DNA of 23,807 nt from the IMG/VR virus record IMGVR_UViG_3300031774_000155, positions 1 through 23,807 of that record. One strand, written 5' to 3'. The notes under the pieces were generated by a model that was not told where the DNA came from, made no database searches, and saw only the letters and a program-made list of their open reading frames with translations. This stretch comes from a virus. The translations under genes were made by a program, and so were the position numbers. Positions 5,670 through 11,468 of the stretch are shown one piece after another. The first letter of the stretch is position 1. Each line of letters begins with the position of its first letter.

Positions 5670-7082
5670 TTAACCATAAATGTATTTTTTTAATGTAATT
5701 CGAGGAGCAACAGGTCTTCCCTTCTTTTTAACATTGCCTAATTTTTCAAAATCACTATGTGTACTGAAATTGTCAAGATTTATCCCTAAATTATCAGTAA
5801 CCCATTCGAATAAGGTTTGAATATTAAATGCTTTGTCTACACCATTAATCATACCATAAATGAATACCATCCGCAAGAAATTAAGTTCTTTATACATGTG
5901 AAGTGTGCGGTCTTTACCACCTAAAATATCACTTCCACCTTTAATATAAAGAACTTTATCATTCACCTGATAATATGCACTGGATTCACTACTATCAATA
6001 GAAAATAGTTCCCAAGTAAACCAATCAACAGCAGTTAGTTTCATTTTAAAAACATCTGCATAATTAGATCTAATATACTTACTAAAATCTTTATCTTTTA
6101 ATTGACAGTTAATTTTAGAAGCATTTCTTACATTTTTAAGAGGAAATAGTCGATGTTGCCAATAATCTTCAACATCTTGATTACCAATCTCTATAACCTC
6201 TTTATTAATAAGATTCAAGAAATCACTATACTTTTGTCCCCATAAGTTTGCATGTTTTCGAGAAAGAGATGTCATATCAAGACACAATGCACGAAATACT
6301 GCATTCCAGGAACCAGAATTATAAACTATAGATGATGTTCTTTCATCTACATTCACAATTATTTCTTGATATTGTTTAAAAGTTTTTGCCATTTCTGGCA
6401 CTTTCTTTGAAACTGCATTGTTATCAATTAACCCTAAAGGTCTATCCATATCTGATTGAGTCCACTTAACTAAATCAGATTTACCAGTAGTTACATCTAA
6501 TAACTTATATCCACCTAAAACTGATGTATAATTATCAGACTTAGATTTACCTGCTGTACTATGGTCAATAGTCTCATAGATTGCCTCATATTCATCATTA
6601 GAATCAATAAGTACAATCTCATAAGGCATTCTTTCATCCTTGTCAGGAATAAAACTACTTAAACTATAATCTTTTGGAAGTGTAATTAATCCATTTATAA
6701 TATTACTAATAAGAACCAGCAAAGTATTACCATCCATTTGTAATGGATCCCATGCGGTAACTAAATTACCAAAGCAATCATAAAAATCTTTGGTTGGAAC
6801 TACAATCATGTTACCACGATTAGCAGCAAGAGAGTTATATCCCCTATAGCGACCTTTACTGTCTTTTGCTAAGAAATATGTTCTGTAAATATCAGTCTCA
6901 TCACGTTCTTCAGAATTACGTTGGAGAGTAACTGGAATAGTATTCTTTTTATAGTTATTTCCTTCTTTCTTTAATAATCCGTTATAAATTGGAAGATGTA
7001 AATTAAATGATTTCTCATTCTCATCATTTTTGTGCTGTTCTCTGGCACATGAAGCAATCTGCTCCAAAAAAGCATTTGACAT
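5670..7082 (-). CDS. unknown 470-residue protein coupled to methyltransferase
   Basis: This 470-residue soluble protein has no signal peptide or membrane segment and no motif I can name firmly. Visible features are LQMDGNT and LITLPKDYS near 115-140, a segment YETIDHSTAGKSKSDNYTSVL near 170-190 that faintly recalls the ID...R/KS..D.L pattern of ParB-like phage proteins, and a basic C-terminus (KKKGRPVAPRITLKKYIYG) suited to nucleic-acid contact. GGAG lies seven bases before the ATG, supporting the start. The Dam-type methyltransferase begins directly after its stop. It may be a DNA-binding partner, an inhibitor or a nuclease of a new family; I cannot choose between these. Confidence 0.85.
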   Translation of the reverse strand: MSNAFLEQIASCAREQHKNDENEKSFNLHLPIYNGLLKKEGNNYKKNTIPVTLQRNSEERDETDIYRTYFLAKDSKGRYRGYNSLAANRGNMIVVPTKDFYDCFGNLVTAWDPLQMDGNTLLVLISNIINGLITLPKDYSLSSFIPDKDERMPYEIVLIDSNDEYEAIYETIDHSTAGKSKSDNYTSVLGGYKLLDVTTGKSDLVKWTQSDMDRPLGLIDNNAVSKKVPEMAKTFKQYQEIIVNVDERTSSIVYNSGSWNAVFRALCLDMTSLSRKHANLWGQKYSDFLNLINKEVIEIGNQDVEDYWQHRLFPLKNVRNASKINCQLKDKDFSKYIRSNYADVFKMKLTAVDWFTWELFSIDSSESSAYYQVNDKVLYIKGGSDILGGKDRTLHMYKELNFLRMVFIYGMINGVDKAFNIQTLFEWVTDNLGINLDNFSTHSDFEKLGNVKKKGRPVAPRITLKKYIYG

Positions 7083-7164
7083 AATTTTCTCCGAGTAATA
7101 GGTTTGGAGTGATAAACGTGTAAGTTTTGTTTATCGGTTATTATTTAGTATAAACTATTTTTAA

Positions 7165-7464
7165 TTACTTGTCAACACTATGATCTTTTTCCCACACCAT
7201 ATATTTGGGGTTGTTGACTTCATTATTCTTCCAGATACCATAAAAGTGCATCTTAATGACATCAAATCCAAATTCTTCATTGATGTTCTTACCTGCTATT
7301 TTAGCAAGTCTACAAAATCCTGGAGCATCTCCATAAGTTAAACAACTCCATTCTGGACATTCTCTGGCATATTTATACCAACTACGAAAAATAGTTGGAT
7401 CAGAACCTGGTTTTGCAATTTGATTGCGAATAAACTCTTCAAGGATTTCAATAGAATAATACAT
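7165..7464 (-). CDS. unknown 99-residue protein
   Basis: This small protein starts MYYSIEILEEFIRNQIA and has an aromatic- and Cys-containing centre (ECPEWSCLTYGDAPGFCRLA) and a Trp/Lys-rich end. The three cysteines (in ECPEWSC and GFC) could bind a metal or form disulfides, but the spacing matches no family I know. It lies six bases after the exported glycine-zipper protein, so they may be co-transcribed. An 80-base AT-rich gap separates it from the next gene. Confidence 0.7.
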   Translation of the reverse strand: MYYSIEILEEFIRNQIAKPGSDPTIFRSWYKYARECPEWSCLTYGDAPGFCRLAKIAGKNINEEFGFDVIKMHFYGIWKNNEVNNPKYMVWEKDHSVDK

Positions 7465-7470
7465 TATAAA

Positions 7471-7932
7471 TCAACCTCCAGCAGCATCACATCCAATGTG
7501 ACTACCAATAACTGCACCCAATGGAATTGCCCACCAACGACCATCTCCTCTGGACAATGCAGCACCAGCACCACCACCTAATAATAAACCTGCAATCTTA
7601 CCATCACTACAATCATTAGTATCCTCATAAACAGTCACATGTCTACGATAATATGGTCTATCTTCTCTTATTGGTCTTGATGGTCTATGCCATCCAACAT
7701 TAGAATCTTCACAAGGAACTTCAATAGTATCCTTCCACGACTTTACATATCCAGGATTATCTTCTGTTCCTGGAATATATTCCTCTCTATATTCTGTCTT
7801 AAAACAACTTCTTTGATTAGAATACCCTCTTTGCGATTCACCTGAAAAAACAGGTGATGCAAGAATAGGAGTTGTTGTTAGCAAAAGTGCTCCAAGAACT
7901 CCTCCTACTTCCTTTTGCCAAAACTGGTTCAT
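7471..7932 (-). CDS. exported glycine-zipper protein
   Basis: The 153 residues begin with a signal peptide: a short charged start (MNQFWQKEVGG), a hydrophobic core (VLGALLLTTTPI) and a likely cut after Ala25 in PILA-SP. The mature part has paired cysteines, a Pro/Arg/Tyr-rich middle, and a C-terminal glycine zipper from about 112 (KIAGLLLGGGAGAALS, then PLGAVIGSHIGC), as in the 2TM glycine-zipper proteins of cyanobacterial envelopes. It should be exported to the periplasm or outer membrane of the infected cell. Such a gene is probably host-derived. Envelope modification, superinfection blocking or lysis are all possible. No Shine-Dalgarno of note precedes the start. Confidence 0.8.
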   Translation of the reverse strand: MNQFWQKEVGGVLGALLLTTTPILASPVFSGESQRGYSNQRSCFKTEYREEYIPGTEDNPGYVKSWKDTIEVPCEDSNVGWHRPSRPIREDRPYYRRHVTVYEDTNDCSDGKIAGLLLGGGAGAALSRGDGRWWAIPLGAVIGSHIGCDAAGG

Positions 7933-7983
7933 TTTCTTAATTTTTTACCTATAACTCAGTATATATCTACAACTACTAGTAAG

Positions 7984-8202
7984 TCAAGAGATTGTGGACA
8001 GTTCTCTAAGTGCCACCATATTTGTGAAAAGTCCCTCCATATTATAAAACAACTGAAAATTCTCTGTGGTTACATAATGTCCCTTAATATCATTACCATC
8101 ACAGTGCCAACCATATGCCTTAACTCTTTCATCAACACCATCTATTCTCATTTTCTTCTTACCATCTAAGTAAGAAAGGTACTTCTCGTCCAGATTAATC
8201 AT
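7984..8202 (-). CDS. unknown 72-residue protein
   Basis: The protein starts MINLDEKYLSYLDGKKKMR and contains AYGWHCDGNDIKGHYVTTEN. The strand/turn pattern suggests a small beta-rich fold. It has no recognised family. A sigma70-like promoter lies just upstream (8227-8254), which would make it an early gene. The gap after it holds the second CTAG of the first 11.6 kb (7976-7979). Confidence 0.7.
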   Translation of the reverse strand: MINLDEKYLSYLDGKKKMRIDGVDERVKAYGWHCDGNDIKGHYVTTENFQLFYNMEGLFTNMVALRELSTIS

Positions 8203-8226
8203 AGTTCTATGGCGGTGTGTGTTGAT

Positions 8227-8254
8227 ATTATAACATAGTTATATGACTTATCTA
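8227..8254 (-). promoter_or_regulatory. sigma70-like (early) promoter
   Basis: On the minus strand TAGATA (8249-8254, four of six to TTGACA) is followed by a 16-base spacer and a perfect TATAAT (8227-8232), about 25 bases before the ATG of the 72-residue protein. A weak ACTCT/AGAGT hairpin (8265-8278) lies between it and the upstream gene. Confidence 0.5.
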
Positions 8255-8285
8255 TGAATTTAATACTCTCTTTAGAGTTCCGCAA

Positions 8286-8486
8286 TCATTCGTCACGTTC
8301 TTGCATAGCAGTATCAACAATGTCTTGTAATTTCTCAAACTCTTTCATACTCTCAATATCATATAATAGTTTAGATATTTGAGTTATAACTAAAGGTTTT
8401 TCATTCACCGCAGCACATTTAAGTGCAGACCTAATGCTACCCTCCGCTTCAAGTAGATGATCTAATGTTTGTTCAGATAATGCCAT
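8286..8486 (-). CDS. small conserved phage protein, unknown function
   Basis: This is a 66-residue acidic, all-helical protein: ALSEQTLDHLLEAEGSIRSAL, a middle helix, then MKEFEKLQDIVDTAMQERDE. The two-helix layout with the EAEGxIRSAL segment recalls a small family common in cyanomyoviruses with no known role. It lies two bases after the gene upstream and so probably shares its mRNA. Confidence 0.75.
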   Translation of the reverse strand: MALSEQTLDHLLEAEGSIRSALKCAAVNEKPLVITQISKLLYDIESMKEFEKLQDIVDTAMQERDE

Positions 8487-8488
8487 AA

Positions 8489-8623
8489 TTAATACCTTGA
8501 TGGGATTTTGTTGTAATCAGTAGGAGTATATTCATAACCATACTTCTTAAGATACTCTTCAAATAGTTCATCAGGAACTTTACCTTCCCAATACTCTTTC
8601 TCAGTGTATTCTCTCTTAATCAT
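8489..8623 (-). CDS. small phage protein, unknown function
   Basis: The 44-residue protein starts MIKREYTEKEYWEGKVPDEL and ends TDYNKIPSRY. The frame is open further upstream, but the ATG at 8621-8623 is chosen because AAGGAG stands four bases before it and because the upstream part runs through another conserved gene. The ATG overlaps the stop region of that gene (ATGATTAA). The protein is charged and aromatic, probably helical, and has no known family. Confidence 0.72.
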   Translation of the reverse strand: MIKREYTEKEYWEGKVPDELFEEYLKKYGYEYTPTDYNKIPSRY

Positions 8624-8762
8624 TAGACTCCTTTTTTTGTTTTTCTTCTTGCTTAATACGCCACCTAACTTGTTTGGCATATTTAACATCTTCTTCAGTA
8701 TACCAGTCTGGATGCTTTTTTGCAAGTTTAATAATCTTCTTTGCTGCTTTCTTGTCCTTCAA
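8616..8762 (-). CDS. small basic phage protein with non-ATG start
   Basis: This frame reads KDKKAAKKIIKLAKKHPDWY, then TEEDVKYAKQVRWRIKQEE and a short KQKKESND tail, 48 residues from the TTG at 8760-8762. The KKHPxWYTEEDVxYAK pattern recalls a short family common in cyanophages. No ATG is available upstream. The alternative start is ATT at 8775-8777, four bases after GGAG, which would add ITYFI. A late promoter lies just upstream. The basic helices could bind nucleic acid. The gene is likely real, but its start is uncertain. Confidence 0.62.
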   Translation of the reverse strand: MKDKKAAKKIIKLAKKHPDWYTEEDVKYAKQVRWRIKQEEKQKKESND

Positions 8763-8792
8763 AATAAAATAAGTAATTGTACTCCGAAAGAC

Positions 8793-8800
8793 TATTTATA
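8793..8800 (-). promoter_or_regulatory. late promoter box TATAAATA
   Basis: The minus strand has an exact T4-type late box TATAAATA, overlapping the stop codon of the ferredoxin gene. It lies about 30 bases before the start of the small basic gene. Confidence 0.6.
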
Positions 8801-9086
8801 ACTCATCCTCCTGTTCTGTAAGTAAGGTAACTTCATCAGAAGTTGGGTAAGAAACACAAGTAAGACAATATCCTTCATCCATTTGATCATCATCAAGATA
8901 TGTTTGTTCCTCTTGATTCACTTCACCTGATACGACTTTCATACAACATGAAGAACATGCACCTGCTCTACAAGATGATGGATGGTCGATACCTGCTTCT
9001 TCTGCTGCATCTAATATTGTAGTATCTCCATCACACTCAAAAGTTTCTGTTGTCCCATCTGGTGCTTGTAAAGTAATAGTTGCCAT
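8796..9086 (-). CDS. petF: plant-type 2Fe-2S ferredoxin
   Basis: The 96-residue protein has the full plant/cyanobacterial ferredoxin layout. The cluster ligands are Cys39, Cys44, Cys47 and Cys77, spaced C-x4-C-x2-C-x29-C (in [13 protein letters not shown] and CLTC), and the surface is acidic and ends in EQEDEL. Additional cysteines are at 8-residue-scale distances (Cys18, Cys48, Cys74). Cyanophage ferredoxins pass photosynthetic electrons to enzymes such as bilin reductases or ribonucleotide reductase, acting in the host cytoplasm. An AATAAATA late box lies 25 bases before the ATG. It is clearly host-derived metabolism carried by the phage. The family is certain; the redox partner is not visible here. 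Confidence 0.95.
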   Translation of the reverse strand: MATITLQAPDGTTETFECDGDTTILDAAEEAGIDHPSSCRAGACSSCCMKVVSGEVNQEEQTYLDDDQMDEGYCLTCVSYPTSDEVTLLTEQEDEL

Positions 9087-9110
9087 TGTATCAAATCTAC
9101 GATTCGATTG

Positions 9111-9118
9111 TATTTATT
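9111..9118 (-). promoter_or_regulatory. petF: late promoter box AATAAATA before ferredoxin
   Basis: The minus strand AATAAATA matches NATAAATA and lies 24 bases before the ferredoxin ATG, overlapping the stop of the upstream gene. Confidence 0.55.
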
Positions 9119-9449
9119 GTTCAGTCAATACTCCATCACGTACCTTCACCGTTTCCTCATAAAAGATTCTATCACCATATCCTATCATCAACTGTTTCCA
9201 ATTACCACTATCTAATGGTTGATATATTTCCCTTATAGAATCCTTCCCTTTATTAGTTGACCATGTACGTTCCCACCATGCATTACCAGAATCATAATGA
9301 TACCCATCTGATTCTAATCTATCAATAAAACAATCAACCTCTTTACCATCAAGATAACAATGTACTCTGTCAGGATTAAAATCTTCACCCCTATGAGTGC
9401 CAACATTAATATTAGTCACATTTCTCTGCAACCACTTAAAGATTTTCAT
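9114..9449 (-). CDS. unknown 111-residue protein sharing a KWLQR motif
   Basis: The protein starts MKIFKWLQRNVTNINVG and continues with an aromatic beta-rich body (DGYHYDSGNAWWERTW). The opening closely matches a segment of the upstream neighbour (SKWLQRHVTEVQVQF), so the two genes share a module. The start is firm: AAGGAGG lies six bases before the ATG. It overlaps the upstream gene by 14 bases. The function is unknown. Confidence 0.78.
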   Translation of the reverse strand: MKIFKWLQRNVTNINVGTHRGEDFNPDRVHCYLDGKEVDCFIDRLESDGYHYDSGNAWWERTWSTNKGKDSIREIYQPLDSGNWKQLMIGYGDRIFYEETVKVRDGVLTEQ

Positions 9450-9639
9450 TAACTTCCTCCTTACACTCTTGCATTGCTAATAATGTCTCATAAGGAATCC
9501 ATGCAGGTTCCTCATCTTTAAACTGAACCTGAACCTCAGTTACATGTCTCTGCAACCATTTGGAATAAGACTCTCTCACCATTTTAACAGGACTCAGAGG
9601 ATTCTTCATTTGTTCCATAGCATCTTTGTTATGTAGCAT
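9436..9639 (-). CDS. unknown small protein with internal KWLQR motif
   Basis: From the ATG at 9637-9639 this encodes 67 residues: a Met-rich start (MLHNKDAMEQMKNPLSPVKM), the shared motif SKWLQRHVTEVQVQF, then an acidic end (MQECKEEVNENL). The start is uncertain. Other ATGs lie at 9682-9684 and 9616-9618, none with a good Shine-Dalgarno; the one given keeps an 11-base overlap with the gene upstream. The shared motif links it to the following gene. Confidence 0.6.
   Translation of the reverse strand: MLHNKDAMEQMKNPLSPVKMVRESYSKWLQRHVTEVQVQFKDEEPAWIPYETLLAMQECKEEVNENL
9456..9462 (-). promoter_or_regulatory. ribosome binding site AAGGAGG
   Basis: Minus-strand AAGGAGG, six bases before the ATG at 9447-9449, lies inside the previous gene and fixes the start of the 111-residue protein. 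Confidence 0.7.
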
Positions 9640-9784
9640 TGTTTTCTGTAACATCGTATTCAATAACAATTTTTTTATAAGCATCCCCTTTACTATTAGT
9701 CACCTCATATCTTTGAGCAGTACCACCAAGTAATGAGGTTATTGTCATTAGTTCTGCTACTAATGTCTCTTCATCTCTAATCAT
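9629..9784 (-). CDS. unknown 51-residue protein
   Basis: Reading from the ATG at 9782-9784 gives MIRDEETLVAELMTITSLLGG, followed by TAQRYEVTNSKGDAYKKIVIE and a short acidic tail. The helix-then-beta-hairpin pattern and the ATGA overlap with the stop of the upstream 127-residue gene support a real, translationally coupled gene. No family is recognised. Confidence 0.62.
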   Translation of the reverse strand: MIRDEETLVAELMTITSLLGGTAQRYEVTNSKGDAYKKIVIEYDVTENNAT

Positions 9785-10164
9785 TTATTTTTCCTCATTG
9801 GTACGTCAAGTGTCCATGCAGATGATTCTAATTTAACCATATCAAAGTTTTTCTTAAATTCCTTTTCTCTTTCTTTCTTTTCCTTCTCCATTGTTACATC
9901 AAGGGATTCGATAGTTCTCTCACCATAATGAGTTTCTCTCATACCCAAGTATTCTAAAACTGCCTCATCAACCATAAAATAGAGTGCATCCCAAGTTAAA
10001 GTATCTCTTAACCCAGTTGCAATACGGTCAATATCAGCTCCATCCAAGTATTCACCTTTACATACTTGTTCTGAGTAATCATCATATTGAGAAATAAGTT
10101 TTGCTCTAATCTCTACCAACTCATTGAGGTTGATAGTTACCTTTACATCATCATCAATGGCCAT
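9781..10164 (-). CDS. unknown 127-residue protein
   Basis: The acidic N-terminal half (MAIDDDVKVTINLNELVEIR) is followed by a helical region (GADIDRIATGLRDTLTWDAL) and a charged coiled-coil-like stretch rich in Lys/Glu (EKEKKEREKEFKKNFD). No catalytic motif is visible. A consensus-like sigma70 promoter 22-50 bases upstream should give a leader of only about 15 bases, and no Shine-Dalgarno is evident. This gene appears to start a new early operon, with the 51-residue gene next by ATGA overlap. Confidence 0.75.
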   Translation of the reverse strand: MAIDDDVKVTINLNELVEIRAKLISQYDDYSEQVCKGEYLDGADIDRIATGLRDTLTWDALYFMVDEAVLEYLGMRETHYGERTIESLDVTMEKEKKEREKEFKKNFDMVKLESSAWTLDVPMRKNK

Positions 10165-10184
10165 TGCAACATTATAATTATAAC

Positions 10185-10220
10185 CAATATAAAACCCCCT
10201 GACTGATTTGTCAAGGGGTT
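10185..10220 (-). terminator. rho-independent terminator
   Basis: On the minus strand AACCCCTTGAC pairs with GTCAGGGGGTT (10210-10220 with 10193-10203, one mismatch) around a six-base loop, followed by TTTTATATT. It ends transcription of the 49-residue gene. The same bases hold a promoter (10186-10214). Confidence 0.75.
10186..10214 (-). promoter_or_regulatory. sigma70 promoter embedded in the terminator
   Basis: The minus strand has a perfect TTGACA (10209-10214), a 17-base spacer and TATATT (10186-10191, five of six). The -35 box lies in the upstream arm of the terminator hairpin and the -10 box in its T tract. Transcription would start near 10179 and enter the 127-residue gene. Confidence 0.6.
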
Positions 10221-10303
10221 ACTTACTTACTTGTTAACTTTTTGCTTAATTAAGGTGGATGTGAGTGTGTTAGCATTTTATTTAAATCTAAGGTTTACTT
10301 AAT

Positions 10304-10453
10304 TTAAACTAAAACCTCCTTACATATGCGTTTACAAACTGACTGACTTTCATCACATTCGATTAAACACTCGTAATAATCTGCGATTAAATCATTCTCA
10401 GGATCGAAATTGCTCTCTCCTGCTAACTGGTTATATGGTATTAAGTTGTGCAT
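10304..10453 (-). CDS. small Cys-rich phage protein
   Basis: From the ATG at 10451-10453 there are 49 residues: MHNLIPYNQLAGESNFDPEN, then ADYYECLIECDESQSVCKRI and CKEVLV. The four cysteines have spacing CxxxC...CxxxC, as in metal-binding or disulfide hairpins; I recall similar YxECLIxCD...CKRICKE proteins in cyanophages. GGAGAAGG precedes the start, a late-type TATAAATA lies about 90 bases upstream and a terminator follows, so it looks like a single-gene transcription unit. The function is unknown. Confidence 0.72.
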   Translation of the reverse strand: MHNLIPYNQLAGESNFDPENDLIADYYECLIECDESQSVCKRICKEVLV

Positions 10454-10540
10454 TAACCTTCTCCATTAAACGACAATAGAACATAATATAGACCTTTAAT
10501 GCATGTGGTTCCTCTTAATGTACCTCTCGGTGACTACTAA

Positions 10541-10548
10541 TATTTATA
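10541..10548 (-). promoter_or_regulatory. late promoter box TATAAATA
   Basis: An exact TATAAATA on the minus strand in the 141-base gap upstream of the 49-residue Cys-rich gene. Nothing else stands out in this gap. Confidence 0.55.
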
Positions 10549-10594
10549 CAAGTTATGTTTGTATTTGCTGATACAATTTAACAAAAATTTATAA

Positions 10595-10924
10595 CTAATA
10601 CTCTCTCTTTTCTGACATATAATAATCACCCAATGTTCCACTCATTAGAGTTTCGCTAATATCACCATTAGGTGTACTAATTGTAGGTTCTACATGAGTA
10701 TTCTTCTTGCCAAATGGTAATGGTTCTGTATGAGGATTAGGTATTGAATGAACAATTTTAATCACCTGTTCTCTTATTTCCATTAACTCATTATAACATT
10801 TCTGATTATGAGAACAACCACGTAATTCATGGTCTGGTTTATGTAATGATTCCAGGAATAGAGTCTTGCCACGATCCCACTTTTCCTGCTTAGTTTCACT
10901 ATCAACTGGACTCTGATCTTTCAT
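10595..10924 (-). CDS. unknown 109-residue protein
   Basis: This is a polar, probably partly disordered protein starting MKDQSPVDSETKQEKWDRGK, with a central LRGCSHNQKCYNELMEIREQ helix carrying two cysteines and a Pro/Thr-rich end (STPNGDISETLMSGTLGDYY). It overlaps the upstream gene by 23 bases. No family is recognised and no strong ribosome site is seen. Confidence 0.68.
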   Translation of the reverse strand: MKDQSPVDSETKQEKWDRGKTLFLESLHKPDHELRGCSHNQKCYNELMEIREQVIKIVHSIPNPHTEPLPFGKKNTHVEPTISTPNGDISETLMSGTLGDYYMSEKREY

Positions 10925-11087
10925 TTAATTCACATTCAGGGTTTGCTTGGTGTAATACATCAACTATTTCTTGTTTGATTTCTGGAGATAACTTTTTGTC
11001 ACTCAAAAGAGTGTCCCTGATACTAATAATATCAGGACAACTTATTGAAATAGCAACAAGAGTAGCAAACATAGAAACAATATCCAT
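10902..11087 (-). CDS. small protein with hydrophobic N-terminus
   Basis: The 61 residues start MDIVSMFATLVAISISCPDI, a hydrophobic stretch that may be a membrane anchor or signal, followed by a charged helical part (DKKLSPEIKQEIVDVLHQ) and PECELNE. The layout (hydrophobic start, Cys, helix, second Cys near the end) recalls small cyanophage proteins of unknown role. It lies eight bases after the upstream gene. Confidence 0.7.
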   Translation of the reverse strand: MDIVSMFATLVAISISCPDIISIRDTLLSDKKLSPEIKQEIVDVLHQANPECELNERSESS

Positions 11088-11095
11088 TGCTATAC

Positions 11096-11290
11096 TTATT
11101 TAACAACTTCCCAATGGTCATCACAAGACTCGTGCATAGAGAACTTGTACCTACCAGAAATAGATGAAAGATATAATTTACCATGTTGACGTTTTTCTAC
11201 ACGACAAGAATGCAATAAATCCATCTCTTTAGAAAATCTCTCTTTTGCTTGAGAAGATTTTGGATTCACGCAAAGCATTTCAGATTTCAT
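11096..11290 (-). CDS. unknown 64-residue protein
   Basis: This small basic protein starts MKSEMLCVNPKSSQAKERFS and has a beta-rich second half (KLYLSSISGRYKFSMHES). Its ATG overlaps the stop of the short membrane protein upstream as ATGA, so translation is coupled. No family is recognised. Confidence 0.7.
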   Translation of the reverse strand: MKSEMLCVNPKSSQAKERFSKEMDLLHSCRVEKRQHGKLYLSSISGRYKFSMHESCDDHWEVVK

Positions 11291-11391
11291 AGTAAATTGT
11301 TAATAAGAATAGAAGACACACGAACACCCCAGTTCATAAGAACCATAAAGGATGCTATAAAAACAAGTTTCTCTGATCCAGTTAATTGCAT
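11287..11391 (-). CDS. 34-residue single-pass membrane protein
   Basis: From the ATG at 11389-11391 the frame reads MQLTGSEKLVFIASFMVLMN, then WGVRVSSILINNLL. Residues 9-30 form one transmembrane helix. The gene sits directly after the terminator and overlaps the next gene as ATGA. The coupling and clean hydrophobic profile favour a real gene despite its size. The ribosome site is weak. A role at the host membrane is likely; nothing more can be said. Confidence 0.55.
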   Translation of the reverse strand: MQLTGSEKLVFIASFMVLMNWGVRVSSILINNLL

Positions 11392-11417
11392 TTTTATTTG
11401 CTAACTGTACATAGTAT

Positions 11418-11446
11418 AAACCCCCACACCGAAGTGCAGGGGTTTT
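11418..11446 (-). terminator. terminator with UUCG loop, end of the tail-gene block
   Basis: On the minus strand AAACCCC pairs with GGGGTTT around an inner CAC-TTCG-GTG stem-loop (the very stable UUCG loop), then TTTATACT. It follows the last tail gene by about 20 bases. The T-rich flanks on both sides could let it work both ways. Confidence 0.75.
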
Positions 11447-11468
11447 GTGTGCCAGTTTTATTAACGTC

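Noticed and set aside
11400-11446. Promoter within the second terminator
   Set aside because: TATACT follows the hairpin on the minus strand, but no -35-like hexamer lies at 15-18 bases, unlike the terminator at 10185-10220.
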